Origin: Afipia felis ATCC 53690
GTDB lineage: Bacteria; Pseudomonadota; Alphaproteobacteria; Rhizobiales; Xanthobacteraceae
Assembly (NCBI RefSeq): GCF_000314735.2
Contig: NZ_KB375270.1
Coordinates: 1,922,001-1,986,000, forward strand
Reading direction: 5' to 3'
Length of the DNA stretch: 64,000 bases
The position numbers were made by a program, and so were the translations under genes. Positions 34,344-43,981 of the stretch are shown in pieces (position 1 is the first letter of the stretch; every line of letters begins with the position of its first letter). The notes under the pieces are model-generated. The model ran no database searches. It had not been told where the DNA came from and worked only from the letters and a program-made list of their open reading frames with translations.

Positions 34344-35114
34344 ATGCAGCCCGTCTTGGTTGAACAACCTGCGCCTGGAATTACGCTTCTCCGCATCAAT
34401 CGCCCGCAGGCTCGTAACGCTCTCAATCTTGAAGTACGACGCTTGATGGCTTCACAGATTGCGACATTCAACGCCGATGCCGACATGCGATGCCTTGTCA
34501 TCGCAGGCAGCGATCAAGTTTTTGCCGCCGGTGCCGATATTGCTGAAATGGCAGATGCCGGACCGATTGATATGATGGAACGTGCGCCACATCAGCTCTG
34601 GCAGGCGCTCACTGCGTGTTCGAAACCTATCATTGCCGCCGTCAACGGGTTTGCACTCGGAGGCGGATGCGAGCTTGCCATGCACGCCGACATCATCGTC
34701 GCGGGCGAGAGCGCTCGCTTTGGTCAGCCCGAGGTCAAGATCGGCATCATTCCCGGCGGCGGCGGAACGCAACGCCTGATCCGCGCCATCGGCAAATACA
34801 AAGCAATGCGCCTGATGCTGACGGGAGAATTCATCAGCGCCACGGAAGCAGACACCATGGGCATGGTGAGCCTCGTCGTTCCTGACAAGGAGACCGAGCA
34901 ACGCGCGATAGAAATGGCGGCACGAATCGCATCGATGCCGCAACTCGCGGTTCAGATGATCAAGGAAGTCACGCTGGCAGGCGCAGACATTGCACTTGAT
35001 GCCGGGCTCCAACTCGAACGGCGAGCGCTGCATGTCCTTTTCGCTTCGCGGGACAAAGGCGAGGGAATGCACGCCTTCCTCGAAAAACGTCCTCCCCACT
35101 TCTCAGGCAGGTAA
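34344..35114 (+). CDS. Enoyl-CoA hydratase
   Basis: The product is 256 residues, a crotonase with both catalytic Glu positions kept: GGGCELAMHADIIVAG and FGQPEVKIGIIPGGGGTQRL. It hydrates trans-2-enoyl-CoA to 3-hydroxyacyl-CoA. The ATG is preceded by AAGGAGGACG. It is the first gene of a tightly packed rightward operon (hydratase, 3-hydroxyacyl-CoA dehydrogenase, SDR, acyl-CoA synthetase), divergent from iclR. Confidence 0.92.
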   Translation: MQPVLVEQPAPGITLLRINRPQARNALNLEVRRLMASQIATFNADADMRCLVIAGSDQVFAAGADIAEMADAGPIDMMERAPHQLWQALTACSKPIIAAVNGFALGGGCELAMHADIIVAGESARFGQPEVKIGIIPGGGGTQRLIRAIGKYKAMRLMLTGEFISATEADTMGMVSLVVPDKETEQRAIEMAARIASMPQLAVQMIKEVTLAGADIALDAGLQLERRALHVLFASRDKGEGMHAFLEKRPPHFSGR

Positions 35115-35120
35115 TTGACC

Positions 35121-36647
35121 ATGGCATCGACCGTTGAAAAACCAGACCTTACCGTTGGCGTGGTCGGCACCGGCACAATGGGGCGCGGAATCATCCAGGT
35201 GACGACCGCTGGCGGCATGCGCGTGATCATTTACGATTCCAAAACAGGGGCTGCCGACGAAGCGAAAAAATTCGTCTCCACGATGCTGGAACGCCTCGCT
35301 GAAAAGCAAAAAATGACGCCGGACGAGGCCAAGGCTGCGATAGACCGCATACTGGTCGCCAAAGACCTGAAAGACCTTGCCTCATGCGATGTCGTCGTTG
35401 AGGTTATCGTCGAAAAGCTCGAAGCCAAGCAGGCCCTCTTCTCAGAGCTGGAAAAGATTGTCCGGCCGGACGCCATCCTGGCAAGCAACACGTCTTCGCT
35501 CTCGATCACGTCCATCGCCTCACACTGCAAGCACCCCGAGCGTATCGGCGGTCTTCATTTCTTTAATCCCGTGCCGTTGATGAAACTGGTCGAAGTGATT
35601 GGCGGCGCGCGAACCGCGCCATGGGTGATCGAGAACCTGACGAGCCTCGGAAAGCGGATGACGCGGCAACCGGTCGTCGTCGCGGATAGCCCCGGATTCC
35701 TCGTCAATCACATCGGCCGGGCCTTCGTCCCGGAATCGCTGCGCATCGTCGATGAAGGCATCGCCTCGCCTGCGCAGATCGACGCCATCATGAAAGACGC
35801 GGCGGGATTCCGCATGGGCCCATTCCAGCTCTTCGACATGGTCGGTGCCGACGTCGCGCATCCGGTGATGGAGTCGCTTTACGATCAGTTTTATCAGGAA
35901 CCGATGTACCGCCCCTCGCCGACTGCACGGCGGCTCGTCGAGGCTGGAATGCTTGGCCGGAAAACCGGTGCCGGATTCTACCGCTATCAGGATGGGAATG
36001 CGGAAGTCCCTGCCGAGCCCGCAAGACCGTCCCTCAAAGAGAAGGTTGCAGTCTGGCTTGGAGACATGGACGAGAATTCCGCCTCAATGCTGCGGAAACT
36101 GCTGACCAACGCCACAATCGAGAGTGGTAAAAAGCCTAGCGATATTGCGTTGTGCATAATTGCGCCGATCGGCCCAGACATGGCGAGCTCCATTAAATCG
36201 GAGCAACTCGATCCGTCCCGCACCGTTGCCATCGACACGCTGTTTAGCGTCGACAAGCGATGCACGATCATGACAAGTCCCGCCACAGCGCCTCGCTATC
36301 GCGACGCGGCGATAGCGATATTTGATACCAACCACCCCGTGACTGTGATCAATGACAGCCCCGGCTTTGTGGCGCAGCGCGTCGCGGCAATGATCGTCAA
36401 TGTCGGCTGCACCATCGCCCAGCTCGGCATCTCTCCGCCGGCCGACATCGATCTTGGCGCCAGGCTTGGTCTCGGCTATGCGCTTGGACCGCTGGAGTTG
36501 GGCGACAAGCTCGGCCCGGCCCGCGTGCTCCAGATTCTCGATGCTCTTTACGCATTTTATCGCGAGCCTCGCTATCGGGCGAGCCCGTGGCTGCGACGTC
36601 GCGCGAATCTCGGCCTCTCTCTGCGCGCGCCGGAACAAATGACATGA
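35121..36647 (+). CDS. 3-hydroxyacyl-CoA dehydrogenase (PaaH/PaaC type)
   Basis: The enzyme oxidises 3-hydroxyacyl-CoA to 3-ketoacyl-CoA with NAD. ATG 35121 gives 508 residues. The Rossmann domain has VGVVGTGTMGRGIIQV, and the first catalytic domain has GGLHFFNPVPLMKLVEVI and HPVMESLYDQF. A second 3-hydroxyacyl-CoA dehydrogenase C-terminal domain follows from about residue 385 (DSPGFVAQRVAAMIVN), which is the layout of PaaH/PaaC-like enzymes. It starts 6 nt after the hydratase stop and overlaps the SDR by 4 nt. Confidence 0.9.
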   Translation: MASTVEKPDLTVGVVGTGTMGRGIIQVTTAGGMRVIIYDSKTGAADEAKKFVSTMLERLAEKQKMTPDEAKAAIDRILVAKDLKDLASCDVVVEVIVEKLEAKQALFSELEKIVRPDAILASNTSSLSITSIASHCKHPERIGGLHFFNPVPLMKLVEVIGGARTAPWVIENLTSLGKRMTRQPVVVADSPGFLVNHIGRAFVPESLRIVDEGIASPAQIDAIMKDAAGFRMGPFQLFDMVGADVAHPVMESLYDQFYQEPMYRPSPTARRLVEAGMLGRKTGAGFYRYQDGNAEVPAEPARPSLKEKVAVWLGDMDENSASMLRKLLTNATIESGKKPSDIALCIIAPIGPDMASSIKSEQLDPSRTVAIDTLFSVDKRCTIMTSPATAPRYRDAAIAIFDTNHPVTVINDSPGFVAQRVAAMIVNVGCTIAQLGISPPADIDLGARLGLGYALGPLELGDKLGPARVLQILDALYAFYREPRYRASPWLRRRANLGLSLRAPEQMT

Positions 36648-37366
36648 CGGAAGAAGCTGTCGTCGTCACCGGGGCCAGCCGCGGGATTGGCCTTGCCCTC
36701 GTCGAACATTTGGCGCGTGAGAAACACAAGATCATTGCCATCTCGAGAAGCGCACCCGAGCAGCCGATACCTGCTGAGTTCGTCTCGATCGATCTGGCCG
36801 ACGCCGCATCCGCTCGCGAAAAACTGAGGGAAATTGCTTCACGCTATACCGTTACGCGCCTCGTCAATAATGCCGGCGCTCCGTATCCCGAATTGCTGGA
36901 TGACGTCACGCTCGAGAACTATCAGGCCGCGATGGATATCAATCTTCGGGCAGCGTTGCTCTGCACACAGGCCTTTCTTCCTGCGATGCGCAAGTCCCGC
37001 TTCGGTCGCATCGTCAACATATCGAGCCGCGCCGCGTTGGGAAAAGAAATGCGCGCCTCTTATGGCGCGGCGAAAGCCGGCCTCATAGGCTTTACCCGCA
37101 CATGCGCTCTCGAGCTGGCGTCCGCAGGCATTACGGTGAATGCCGTCGCGCCCGGCCCCATTGCAACCGAACTTTATCTTCGCAACAATCCGAGCGACGA
37201 GAAATCGCTGAAAGCCGTTTCTTCTCGCATTCCCATGCAGCGCCTCGGCCGGCCCAATGAAGTCGCTGCTGCGATATCATTTTTCCTGAGCGATGCGGCT
37301 TCCTACGTCACAGGCCAGGTCCTGTACGTTTGCGGCGGCACGAGCGTCGGAGCCGCCCATTTATGA
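36644..37366 (+). CDS. Short-chain dehydrogenase/reductase
   Basis: The product is 240 residues from ATG 36644, overlapping the previous stop in an ATGA. It shows the SDR signature: VVVTGASRGIGLALVEH for the nucleotide, NNAGA, the Ser in IVNISSRAALGKE, and the YGAAK Tyr-Lys pair. The C-terminus ends with a SYVTGQVLYVCGGT strand. It also overlaps the acyl-CoA synthetase by 4 nt, so it is a coupled member of this operon and perhaps a hydroxyacyl dehydrogenase with a different stereochemistry or position. Confidence 0.87.
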   Translation: MTEEAVVVTGASRGIGLALVEHLAREKHKIIAISRSAPEQPIPAEFVSIDLADAASAREKLREIASRYTVTRLVNNAGAPYPELLDDVTLENYQAAMDINLRAALLCTQAFLPAMRKSRFGRIVNISSRAALGKEMRASYGAAKAGLIGFTRTCALELASAGITVNAVAPGPIATELYLRNNPSDEKSLKAVSSRIPMQRLGRPNEVAAAISFFLSDAASYVTGQVLYVCGGTSVGAAHL

Positions 37367-39522
37367 GCGAGCATCCCGAAAGATTTGACGCGCTCTTCCA
37401 ACCTCGCGGCATCGCCCTCATCGGCGCGTCAGCGGATCTGACCCGTATCGGAGGCCAGCCTATCAAGGCGCTGCAGTCCGCCGGTTATGCGGGGCGTATT
37501 TATCCCGTCAACCCGAAATATGAAGCCATCGCCGGCATACCTTGCGTAGCCGATATCGCAAACATCGATGGCCCATGCGACCTCGCCATCATCGCCGTTC
37601 GCGCGGATATGGCGGCGGACGCAATCATCAAATGCGGGGCCAAGGGAATTAAATTCGCAATCGTCCTCAGCGGCGGCTTCAGGGAGATCGGCGAGAGCGG
37701 CAAGGCTCAAGAGGAAGCGCTCGTCGCCGCGGGGCGAAAGGCCGGCGTCCGCATCATCGGACCGAACTGTCAGGGAATGCTTGCCGTACACGATAGGGTC
37801 TTCGCTGTATTCGGATCCATCGCGGGCGAGACCGACCTGCGTGCCGGCAACGTATCGCTGTGTTTTCAAAGCGGCGGCGTTGGCTTCGCCATCGCAACGC
37901 TATGCGACTCTCTTGGTATCGGCCTTCGGCATTGTGTCTCGACGGGAAACGAGGCGGATATCAAAGCACCAGAATTGATCGAAGCCCTTCTCGAAGATCC
38001 TGAGACATCAATTGTGGGTACATATCTTGAGGGCGTGGCGGATGGCCGCGCGCTGATGGCTGCTGGCGACAAGGCCATGCGGCTCGGCAAGCCCGTCCTG
38101 CTCTGGAAGGGCGGCAAAAGCGAAACCGGCGCAAGGGCCGCTGCCTCCCATACCGCACAGTTGACCGGAAGCTACGACATCTTCCGATCTGCCTGCAGCC
38201 AGGCCGGCATTATCGAGGTCGAGGATTCCGAGGAAATGGCCGATCTCATTCGCGCCTTCTCCCCAGGACGGCTGCCGGACGGTCAGACCGTGGGCGTGAT
38301 CGGCATATCGGGAGGCATGGGAATTGTGTTCGCCGACGCCGCCATTGCGCATGGCTTGGAGCTCCCAGCGTTCAGCGACACAACGGTCGAAACGCTGACG
38401 CGCATCATCCCAAGCTTCGGTTCCTCGGCCAATCCGGCAGACGTCACAGCATCCGTCTTCAACGACGCTGCCATCCTGACGAAAGCTATCCAGGCTATTC
38501 TGGATGATCCCTGCATTCACCAGCTTTGCTTGCTGTTGGCCTCCGTACCCGATCCCATCGCCACTCAGATCGCTGAGGTTGTGATTGCGGCGGCAGCTGG
38601 CAGTCCCAAACCCATTCTTATCGGCTGGTCGCTCAAACGCCGGCGCGCGGAGAACGCCTACGCCCTGTTCGAGGCGGCAGGCATTCCGATATTCCAAACG
38701 CCCGGTCGTACCGCACGCGCCGCTGCGGGCTTGGCCCGATACGCCGCCATGAAAGCGTCGTACCGGCCGATGTCCGGCGCAATTCAACACCATGCACTGG
38801 CTCCGCAATTAAAGGGAGAAACGACACTTGACGAGCAAGCAAGCAAACGTCTGCTCGCATCGTATGGTGTACACACGCCTCGAGAAGTTCTGGTGCAACT
38901 CGATCAGGATCTGGCAGAGCGTATCGCCGGCCTGACCTATCCGATGGTGGTGAAAATCGTCTCGGAAGATATCCCACACAAAACCGAAGCGGGAGGTGTC
39001 ATCCTCAATCTTCCCGATCGTCAGGCGGTCGAACTTGCAGCCGCCCGCGTCGTGGCAAATGCTAAAAATTATAAACCCACTGCAAAAATCAGCGGTGTGC
39101 TCGTTTCCGAAATGATTGGCGATGCCAGCGAAATGATCATCGGGGCCGTCAATGACGAAGCGTTCGGGCCGGTGATTGTTGTCGGGTTCGGCGGAATATT
39201 TGCAGAGGTTCTGAAGGACACAACTTACAGGATTGCGCCATGCGACCCGGCGACTGCCCGGCAGATGCTCGAAGAACTGCAGGGCTACGCTATTCTTAAC
39301 GGCGCCCGCGGAAAACCGATGGCTGATGTGGATGCCCTGGTATCCGCAATCGTCGCAGCCTCAAATCTCGTTTGGGATCTGCGAGATCAGATCAAGGAGA
39401 TGGACATCAATCCCCTCCTTGTTCGACCTAAGGGCCAAGGGGTGCTGGCTGCCGACGCGCTTATCGTTCCTATCGAACAGAAAGCGAAAACCCTCGACAT
39501 AATCGCAACGCCAGCAATCTGA
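37363..39522 (+). CDS. NDP-forming acyl-CoA synthetase (Acd/Pat family)
   Basis: The product is 719 residues with a fused succinyl-CoA synthetase-like architecture. The N-terminal CoA-binding part has FQPRGIALIGASADLTRIGGQP and the ligase part GGFREIGESG. Active-site His is expected in AASHTAQLTGSY. The C-terminal ATP-grasp domain has YPMVVKIVSEDIPHKTEAGGV and GVNDEAF-like elements. It should activate the pathway's free acid to a CoA thioester, possibly with ADP plus phosphate as products. It overlaps the SDR by 4 nt and closes the operon. Confidence 0.85.
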   Translation: MSEHPERFDALFQPRGIALIGASADLTRIGGQPIKALQSAGYAGRIYPVNPKYEAIAGIPCVADIANIDGPCDLAIIAVRADMAADAIIKCGAKGIKFAIVLSGGFREIGESGKAQEEALVAAGRKAGVRIIGPNCQGMLAVHDRVFAVFGSIAGETDLRAGNVSLCFQSGGVGFAIATLCDSLGIGLRHCVSTGNEADIKAPELIEALLEDPETSIVGTYLEGVADGRALMAAGDKAMRLGKPVLLWKGGKSETGARAAASHTAQLTGSYDIFRSACSQAGIIEVEDSEEMADLIRAFSPGRLPDGQTVGVIGISGGMGIVFADAAIAHGLELPAFSDTTVETLTRIIPSFGSSANPADVTASVFNDAAILTKAIQAILDDPCIHQLCLLLASVPDPIATQIAEVVIAAAAGSPKPILIGWSLKRRRAENAYALFEAAGIPIFQTPGRTARAAAGLARYAAMKASYRPMSGAIQHHALAPQLKGETTLDEQASKRLLASYGVHTPREVLVQLDQDLAERIAGLTYPMVVKIVSEDIPHKTEAGGVILNLPDRQAVELAAARVVANAKNYKPTAKISGVLVSEMIGDASEMIIGAVNDEAFGPVIVVGFGGIFAEVLKDTTYRIAPCDPATARQMLEELQGYAILNGARGKPMADVDALVSAIVAASNLVWDLRDQIKEMDINPLLVRPKGQGVLAADALIVPIEQKAKTLDIIATPAI

Positions 39523-39553
39523 AGAATGCGGGACAATACCACTGCGAGGGAAA

Positions 39554-39582
39554 CGCTTATGTCGATCCGGACGCTATAAGCG
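39554..39582 (+). terminator. Weak hairpin after the synthetase operon
   Basis: CGCTTAT (39554-39560) and ATAAGCG (39576-39582) form a 7-bp stem with a 15-nt loop, 32 nt after the synthetase stop. No T-run follows, so termination is only a possibility. Confidence 0.3.
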
Positions 39583-39659
39583 ACCACTCAATGCCGACTT
39601 CGTACTTCCCATCTGCACCAAAAGCTGACATTCGCGTTGAGACACCCGATGCCACATCG

Positions 39660-40904
39660 TCAGCAGCTATTACCCCGTGCCGATTCTTCGACAAGTGTTG
39701 ACGCCATTTGTGCGGTTGCGGCCGACAGAGTCCAGCCTAGATGCCCGTGCCCGGTATTATAAAAAATGCCAGGCGTGCGGCTTTTCCGGACAGTCGGCAT
39801 CATATCGGGCAGCATGGGGCGCAATCCAGCCCACGGTATGACCCGGCGCGTGCTCATTCCGGGAAACAAACGGCGAGACCAGTCAACCAGCGGCTTCACC
39901 CGATCCGACCGAATATCGAGATTGAAGCCATTAAACTCCGCCGTGCCGGCAACGCGGAAGCGATCGGCACCAAGTCGACTGGTCACGATCTTCGCCGCAT
40001 CGTCGAGCAGGCTGACCTGTGGTGCGGATTCCTGGCTCTGCGCATCATCCAGACAGACCGTGATCGAATAACCTTTCACCGGGTAAACATTCACACGATC
40101 ACCAGCCATGCGGGCGATTTGGCGACTCCCCACGCCAGCGCAGACGATGACGCGGTCAAACTCCAGATTTTCAACTCGGCCTATTTCGGAATCGGGCTGA
40201 ACCGCAAGAATGGCCGTCACCTTGCCGGCGCGACTCTGCAAATCGGTCACCGCAGCCTGATTGATAAAGGTTGCGCCCCGGCGCTGGCAGGAATGCGCGA
40301 GCCCCGACGTAAATTTGTGAATGTCCCCGGTCGCATCGGACGGCGTATAGAAACCGCCGTGGAAATCCCTCTTTAACGTCGGCTCGATGTGCTGGATCTC
40401 TTCATTCGTAACTGCCCGGCGTTCGAGCCCACTCTCGTTCAGAATCTTGTTCACCTGTTCCGCACGGCTGAAGCCGGCTGCGTCATGATAGAAATGGAGA
40501 ATCCCGCGCTTCTCAAGATTGAAGTCTATCTTCTCCCGCTCAGCGATATCGAATAAATGCACCCGGGCCTCGAGCGCGAGCCGAACCGTCGCCGCTGTAT
40601 TGTCACGATACTTAGGGATCGCGGCAACGAACTCACCAAGCCAGGAATATTTGTGCCAGGATGGCCGCAAATTCATGAGAAGCGGGGCGTTCTGCTTGAA
40701 CATCCATTTCATGCCCTTGGCGACTGTCTCCCAGCTATTCCAGACCTCAGCATTACTTGCGGATAATTGCCCGCCGTTTGCGTAAGACGTTTCCATCGCT
40801 GCGTAAGGCTGTCGGTCGATCACCGTCACAGAATGCCCACGCGTCAACAATGCGTCAGCAGTCGTGACGCCTGTAATTCCCGAGCCAATAATTGCAATTT
40901 TCAT
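39660..40904 (-). CDS. DadA-type FAD-dependent D-amino acid or glycine dehydrogenase
   Basis: The product is 414 residues: the FAD-binding MKIAIIGSGITGVTTADALL, the DadA segment SYANGGQLSASNAEVWNSW, and the C-terminal FYNTGHGHLGWTLSAATAQM. DadA deaminates D-amino acids to keto acids through the respiratory chain. The start at 40904 is chosen for the nucleotide-binding motif at residues 1-9. The gene is preceded by a tandem glycine riboswitch, which suggests that glycine, or sarcosine-like compounds, is a substrate or a signal. It is probably membrane-associated. Confidence 0.87.
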   Translation of the reverse strand: MKIAIIGSGITGVTTADALLTRGHSVTVIDRQPYAAMETSYANGGQLSASNAEVWNSWETVAKGMKWMFKQNAPLLMNLRPSWHKYSWLGEFVAAIPKYRDNTAATVRLALEARVHLFDIAEREKIDFNLEKRGILHFYHDAAGFSRAEQVNKILNESGLERRAVTNEEIQHIEPTLKRDFHGGFYTPSDATGDIHKFTSGLAHSCQRRGATFINQAAVTDLQSRAGKVTAILAVQPDSEIGRVENLEFDRVIVCAGVGSRQIARMAGDRVNVYPVKGYSITVCLDDAQSQESAPQVSLLDDAAKIVTSRLGADRFRVAGTAEFNGFNLDIRSDRVKPLVDWSRRLFPGMSTRRVIPWAGLRPMLPDMMPTVRKSRTPGIFYNTGHGHLGWTLSAATAQMASTLVEESARGNSC

Positions 40905-40949
40905 AGTGCAGATCCCACGTTGATAGGCGATCGACCGTCGATCGCTTCG

Positions 40950-41110
40950 CCCCATCTGTCGCGGGTACCTGAGAGTTTTGCCGGACGAATCCGGTTATCC
41001 CCTTCGGTGGGCGTAAAACGCCTCTCTCCAGATTGTCCAACTGCACGGTCCTTGTGCCTGAGAGTTTATTGGGGGTTGCTCCTTCGACGTCGCTTGCGCG
41101 AGCTCTCCCG
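40950..41110 (-). promoter_or_regulatory. Tandem glycine riboswitch
   Basis: Read on the minus strand, the region holds two glycine aptamers in series. Each shows GGAGAG, then a CGAAGG core (TCGAAGGAGCAA in the first, ACCGAAGGGGATAA in the second) and ACTCTCAGG. The first aptamer spans about 41110 to 41042 and the second about 41031 to 40950. The dadA-like start lies 46 nt further. This is the classical double-aptamer layout and is expected to sense glycine, usually switching expression on. Confidence 0.88.
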
Positions 41111-41197
41111 AACAGTTTTTGGACATTTATGATTAGATATCTTTCAAAGACAGCAGTCCGTTATCAATCCTCCTCTGCAAGATGCACCACAGGCAAA

Positions 41198-41650
41198 CTA
41201 AACCGCGGAGTTCTCGGTGACCACCGAAGCGAACTTCGCAAAAAATTCTCCGGCCAATTTCTTTGCCGTGGCATCGATCAGGCGGCCGCCGAGCTGAGCA
41301 AGCTTCCCGCCGACATCTGCCTTGGCCTCATATGCGAGATGCGTTCCATCCGGATGATCGGACAGTGAAACTTTTGCATTCCCCTTCGCAAAGCCAGCCG
41401 CTCCGCCCTGTCCCTCACCCGTTATCGTATAGCCAATCAGCGGACTGATATCGCTGAGCGTCACCTTGCCGCTGAACGATGCTTTGATCGGACCGATCTT
41501 GAGCGTCGACTTGGCCGACATCTCATTGTCGGACACTTTTAGAAGTTCAGTACAACCCGGAATGCATTGGGCCAGAACGGATGGATCGTTCAATGCGCTC
41601 CAGACCGTTTCGCGCGACGCGCAGATGATCTCTTCTCCGCCCAGATTCAT
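41198..41650 (-). CDS. CoxG-like SRPBCC protein
   Basis: The product is 150 residues, matching the CoxG family (MNLGGEEIICASRETVWSAL; then AKSTLKIGPIKASFSGKVTLSD and TITGEGQGGAAGFAKGNAKVSL). CoxG proteins accompany aerobic CO dehydrogenase and other molybdenum hydroxylases and are thought to help membrane attachment of the enzyme. It is the last gene of the operon that starts with the ABC permease, 12 nt after the large subunit. It does not prove a CO dehydrogenase function. Confidence 0.88.
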   Translation of the reverse strand: MNLGGEEIICASRETVWSALNDPSVLAQCIPGCTELLKVSDNEMSAKSTLKIGPIKASFSGKVTLSDISPLIGYTITGEGQGGAAGFAKGNAKVSLSDHPDGTHLAYEAKADVGGKLAQLGGRLIDATAKKLAGEFFAKFASVVTENSAV

Positions 41651-41662
41651 TCCATTCTCCTG

Positions 41663-43981
41663 TTACAACGATGCCGACCGAGTTTTGCTTTCATCCCCGC
41701 GCGAGTTGATCAGAGCCCATAGTTTCGGCGGGGTAATCGGCAGGTCTTTCGGCTCGACGTCAAAATCTCTCAAGGCGTCGGCAATAGCATTGCCGATAAC
41801 ACCTGCGACCGGTGCGATCGCATCCTCTCCTGCTCCCTTGAAGCCGAGCGGATTGCGCGTCGTTCTCGTGAGATCGAGGGCAAACGCCCGGACGTGCCGG
41901 AAATCCGTTGCCGTCGGCATCAGATAGTCGGCAAGTGAACCGGTCATGAGTTGCGCGCGATCGTCGTAGACAAGCTGCTCCAGAAATACGCCGCCTAGTC
42001 CCTGGACGATCGCACCGATCTTCTGGCCATGAACGATCATCGGATTGACCATGCGGCCAACATCTTCCATGGCCACGTAGTCGAGGACTTCGACATGGCC
42101 CGTAGCGATATCCACGGCAACGTGAGCCGCATGCGTTCCGTAGCCAAATGGCTTGTTTTTCGTGCCGAAAGTTCCCTCGGATTCAACGCTATTACCGGCA
42201 AGACGAACGATCTCGGCAAGCGACAGCATTCTGTCGCCATCGCGAATGAAGCCGTCTTCATAAGCAACATGATCCGGCGCGACAGACCAGGCTTCGGCAG
42301 CAATGGATTTGATCTTTGCGATCAAATGGCCTGCCGCATCGGCGATGGCGTTACCACCCATGATGATGGAGCGCGAATGAAAGGAGCCGAATCCTTCATC
42401 CAGCAGTGTCGTTGACCCGTGCAGGACCTTGATCCGCTCCATCGGAATGCGCAGTTCGTCCGCACAAATCTGAGCGAGCGCCGTCTCGATACCCTGGCCC
42501 AACGCGCAGGAGCCGATGAAAACCGTCACATTTCCGTTCGGCTCAATGCGAATCCTCGCATTTTCCTTCGGGCCGGCACCGCTGCTGTCGACAAAACAGG
42601 AGATACCAAGACCATGATAGCGACCGTCGTTTTCCTTGCCGCGGATCGCATCCTTGTCTTTCCAACCAATTGCCTGAGCACAATCGTTCAGCAATTTGAG
42701 ATAGTCGCCATGATCGTAGGATGCCGGTCCTTCGTAAGGAACAAGCTGACCAATATCGAATGGAAGCTCGTCAGAACGGATCAGGTTGGTCTGACGAAAC
42801 GCCAATGGGTCGATGTTCAGGCGCTTCGCAACCATGTCAAACAGCCGCTCGCGGAAGAACGTCGATTCAAACCGGCCCGGCCCGCGATAGCTGCCCGCCG
42901 GCGTTTTGTTGGTGACGACAGCCGAGACCTCGAAGGAAACATTCCGCACGCGATAGGGACCGGCCAAAAACTGAGCCGTTCTGGAGGCGAGAATTCCGCC
43001 TGTCGTCCCCATATAGGCGCCGATATCCGCAGTAACGCTTCCACGAATCCCGAGAATCTCGCCATTTTTCCGACATGCGATTTCGACATCGCAGTAAGTT
43101 TCCCGCGAATGATTGGTCGCCATCATGTGCTCGCGGCGGTCTTCCTGCCACTTCACGGGGCGGCCAACCAACCGAGCAGCAAACGGAATCAGAAAATCCT
43201 CAGGATAGAACTCGCCACGGACACCGAAACCGCCACCGACATCCAGCTCGATCAGATCAATTCCGGTTTTCGGGAGACCGAGAAGATTGGCGAGCACATT
43301 CCGATTGAAGAACGGCACTTTTGCCGCCCCCCACACCGTCAAATGGTCGGTCAGTACATCCCACTTCGCCAGCAACCCCCGCATTTCCATCGGCATGGCC
43401 GTATGGCGCTGGATTGCGAATGTTTCTCTCAATACGCAATCAGCGGAGCCAAACGCCGCGTCGGTATCCCCTCGGGACGCGCTATATTTCGCAGCAGTGT
43501 TCGTATTGGCGACTTCGAAGAGCCTCGCGCTCTGATCACTGCCCGCGACTTCTACTGACGGGACCGGCTCGATCTCCTCGATCTCGACAAAGACCAACTC
43601 CGCGGCATCCTCGGCGATGGCTTGGGTGGACGCCAGAACCACCGCCACAGGTTCGCCGACATAACGAACTTTATCGTGCGCAATCACCGGCTGGCGGAAA
43701 GTATCACCGCCTTCGATCGGGGCAATTCTGATCGGGATAACACCGATCGGTTTGGGAATGTCATTCGCCGTGATGACGGACACGACGCCATCCAACGCAA
43801 GCGCTGCGCTGGAATCGATATGGCGAAGATATCCGTGCGCAATCTGGCTTCTGACGATAACGGCATACAGGCAATCGGGAAGATGCATGTCATCGACAAA
43901 GCATCCTTTCCCCTGCAGCAGCCGCTCATCCTCGACCCGCAAAATGGAGCGCCCGACATAGTTGTTCGGAAACCCGCTCAT
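41663..43981 (-). CDS. Molybdenum hydroxylase large subunit (xanthine dehydrogenase family)
   Basis: The product is 772 residues, the molybdopterin cytosine dinucleotide-binding subunit of a three-part hydroxylase. It has VGRSILRVEDERLLQGKGCFVDD at the N-terminus, GGGFGVRGEFYPEDFL, the active loop PAGSYRGPGRFEST, and a catalytic Glu expected in FKGAGEDAIAPV. The loop is not the CSFR form of copper-CO dehydrogenase, so it is another hydroxylase that probably adds water-derived oxygen next to a ring nitrogen or to an aldehyde. It overlaps coxS-like by 4 nt. Confidence 0.9.
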   Translation of the reverse strand: MSGFPNNYVGRSILRVEDERLLQGKGCFVDDMHLPDCLYAVIVRSQIAHGYLRHIDSSAALALDGVVSVITANDIPKPIGVIPIRIAPIEGGDTFRQPVIAHDKVRYVGEPVAVVLASTQAIAEDAAELVFVEIEEIEPVPSVEVAGSDQSARLFEVANTNTAAKYSASRGDTDAAFGSADCVLRETFAIQRHTAMPMEMRGLLAKWDVLTDHLTVWGAAKVPFFNRNVLANLLGLPKTGIDLIELDVGGGFGVRGEFYPEDFLIPFAARLVGRPVKWQEDRREHMMATNHSRETYCDVEIACRKNGEILGIRGSVTADIGAYMGTTGGILASRTAQFLAGPYRVRNVSFEVSAVVTNKTPAGSYRGPGRFESTFFRERLFDMVAKRLNIDPLAFRQTNLIRSDELPFDIGQLVPYEGPASYDHGDYLKLLNDCAQAIGWKDKDAIRGKENDGRYHGLGISCFVDSSGAGPKENARIRIEPNGNVTVFIGSCALGQGIETALAQICADELRIPMERIKVLHGSTTLLDEGFGSFHSRSIIMGGNAIADAAGHLIAKIKSIAAEAWSVAPDHVAYEDGFIRDGDRMLSLAEIVRLAGNSVESEGTFGTKNKPFGYGTHAAHVAVDIATGHVEVLDYVAMEDVGRMVNPMIVHGQKIGAIVQGLGGVFLEQLVYDDRAQLMTGSLADYLMPTATDFRHVRAFALDLTRTTRNPLGFKGAGEDAIAPVAGVIGNAIADALRDFDVEPKDLPITPPKLWALINSRGDESKTRSASL

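Noticed and set aside
42419..43558. Open frame of 379 codons on the plus strand
   Set aside because: It is antisense to the molybdenum hydroxylase large subunit and contains no family motif.
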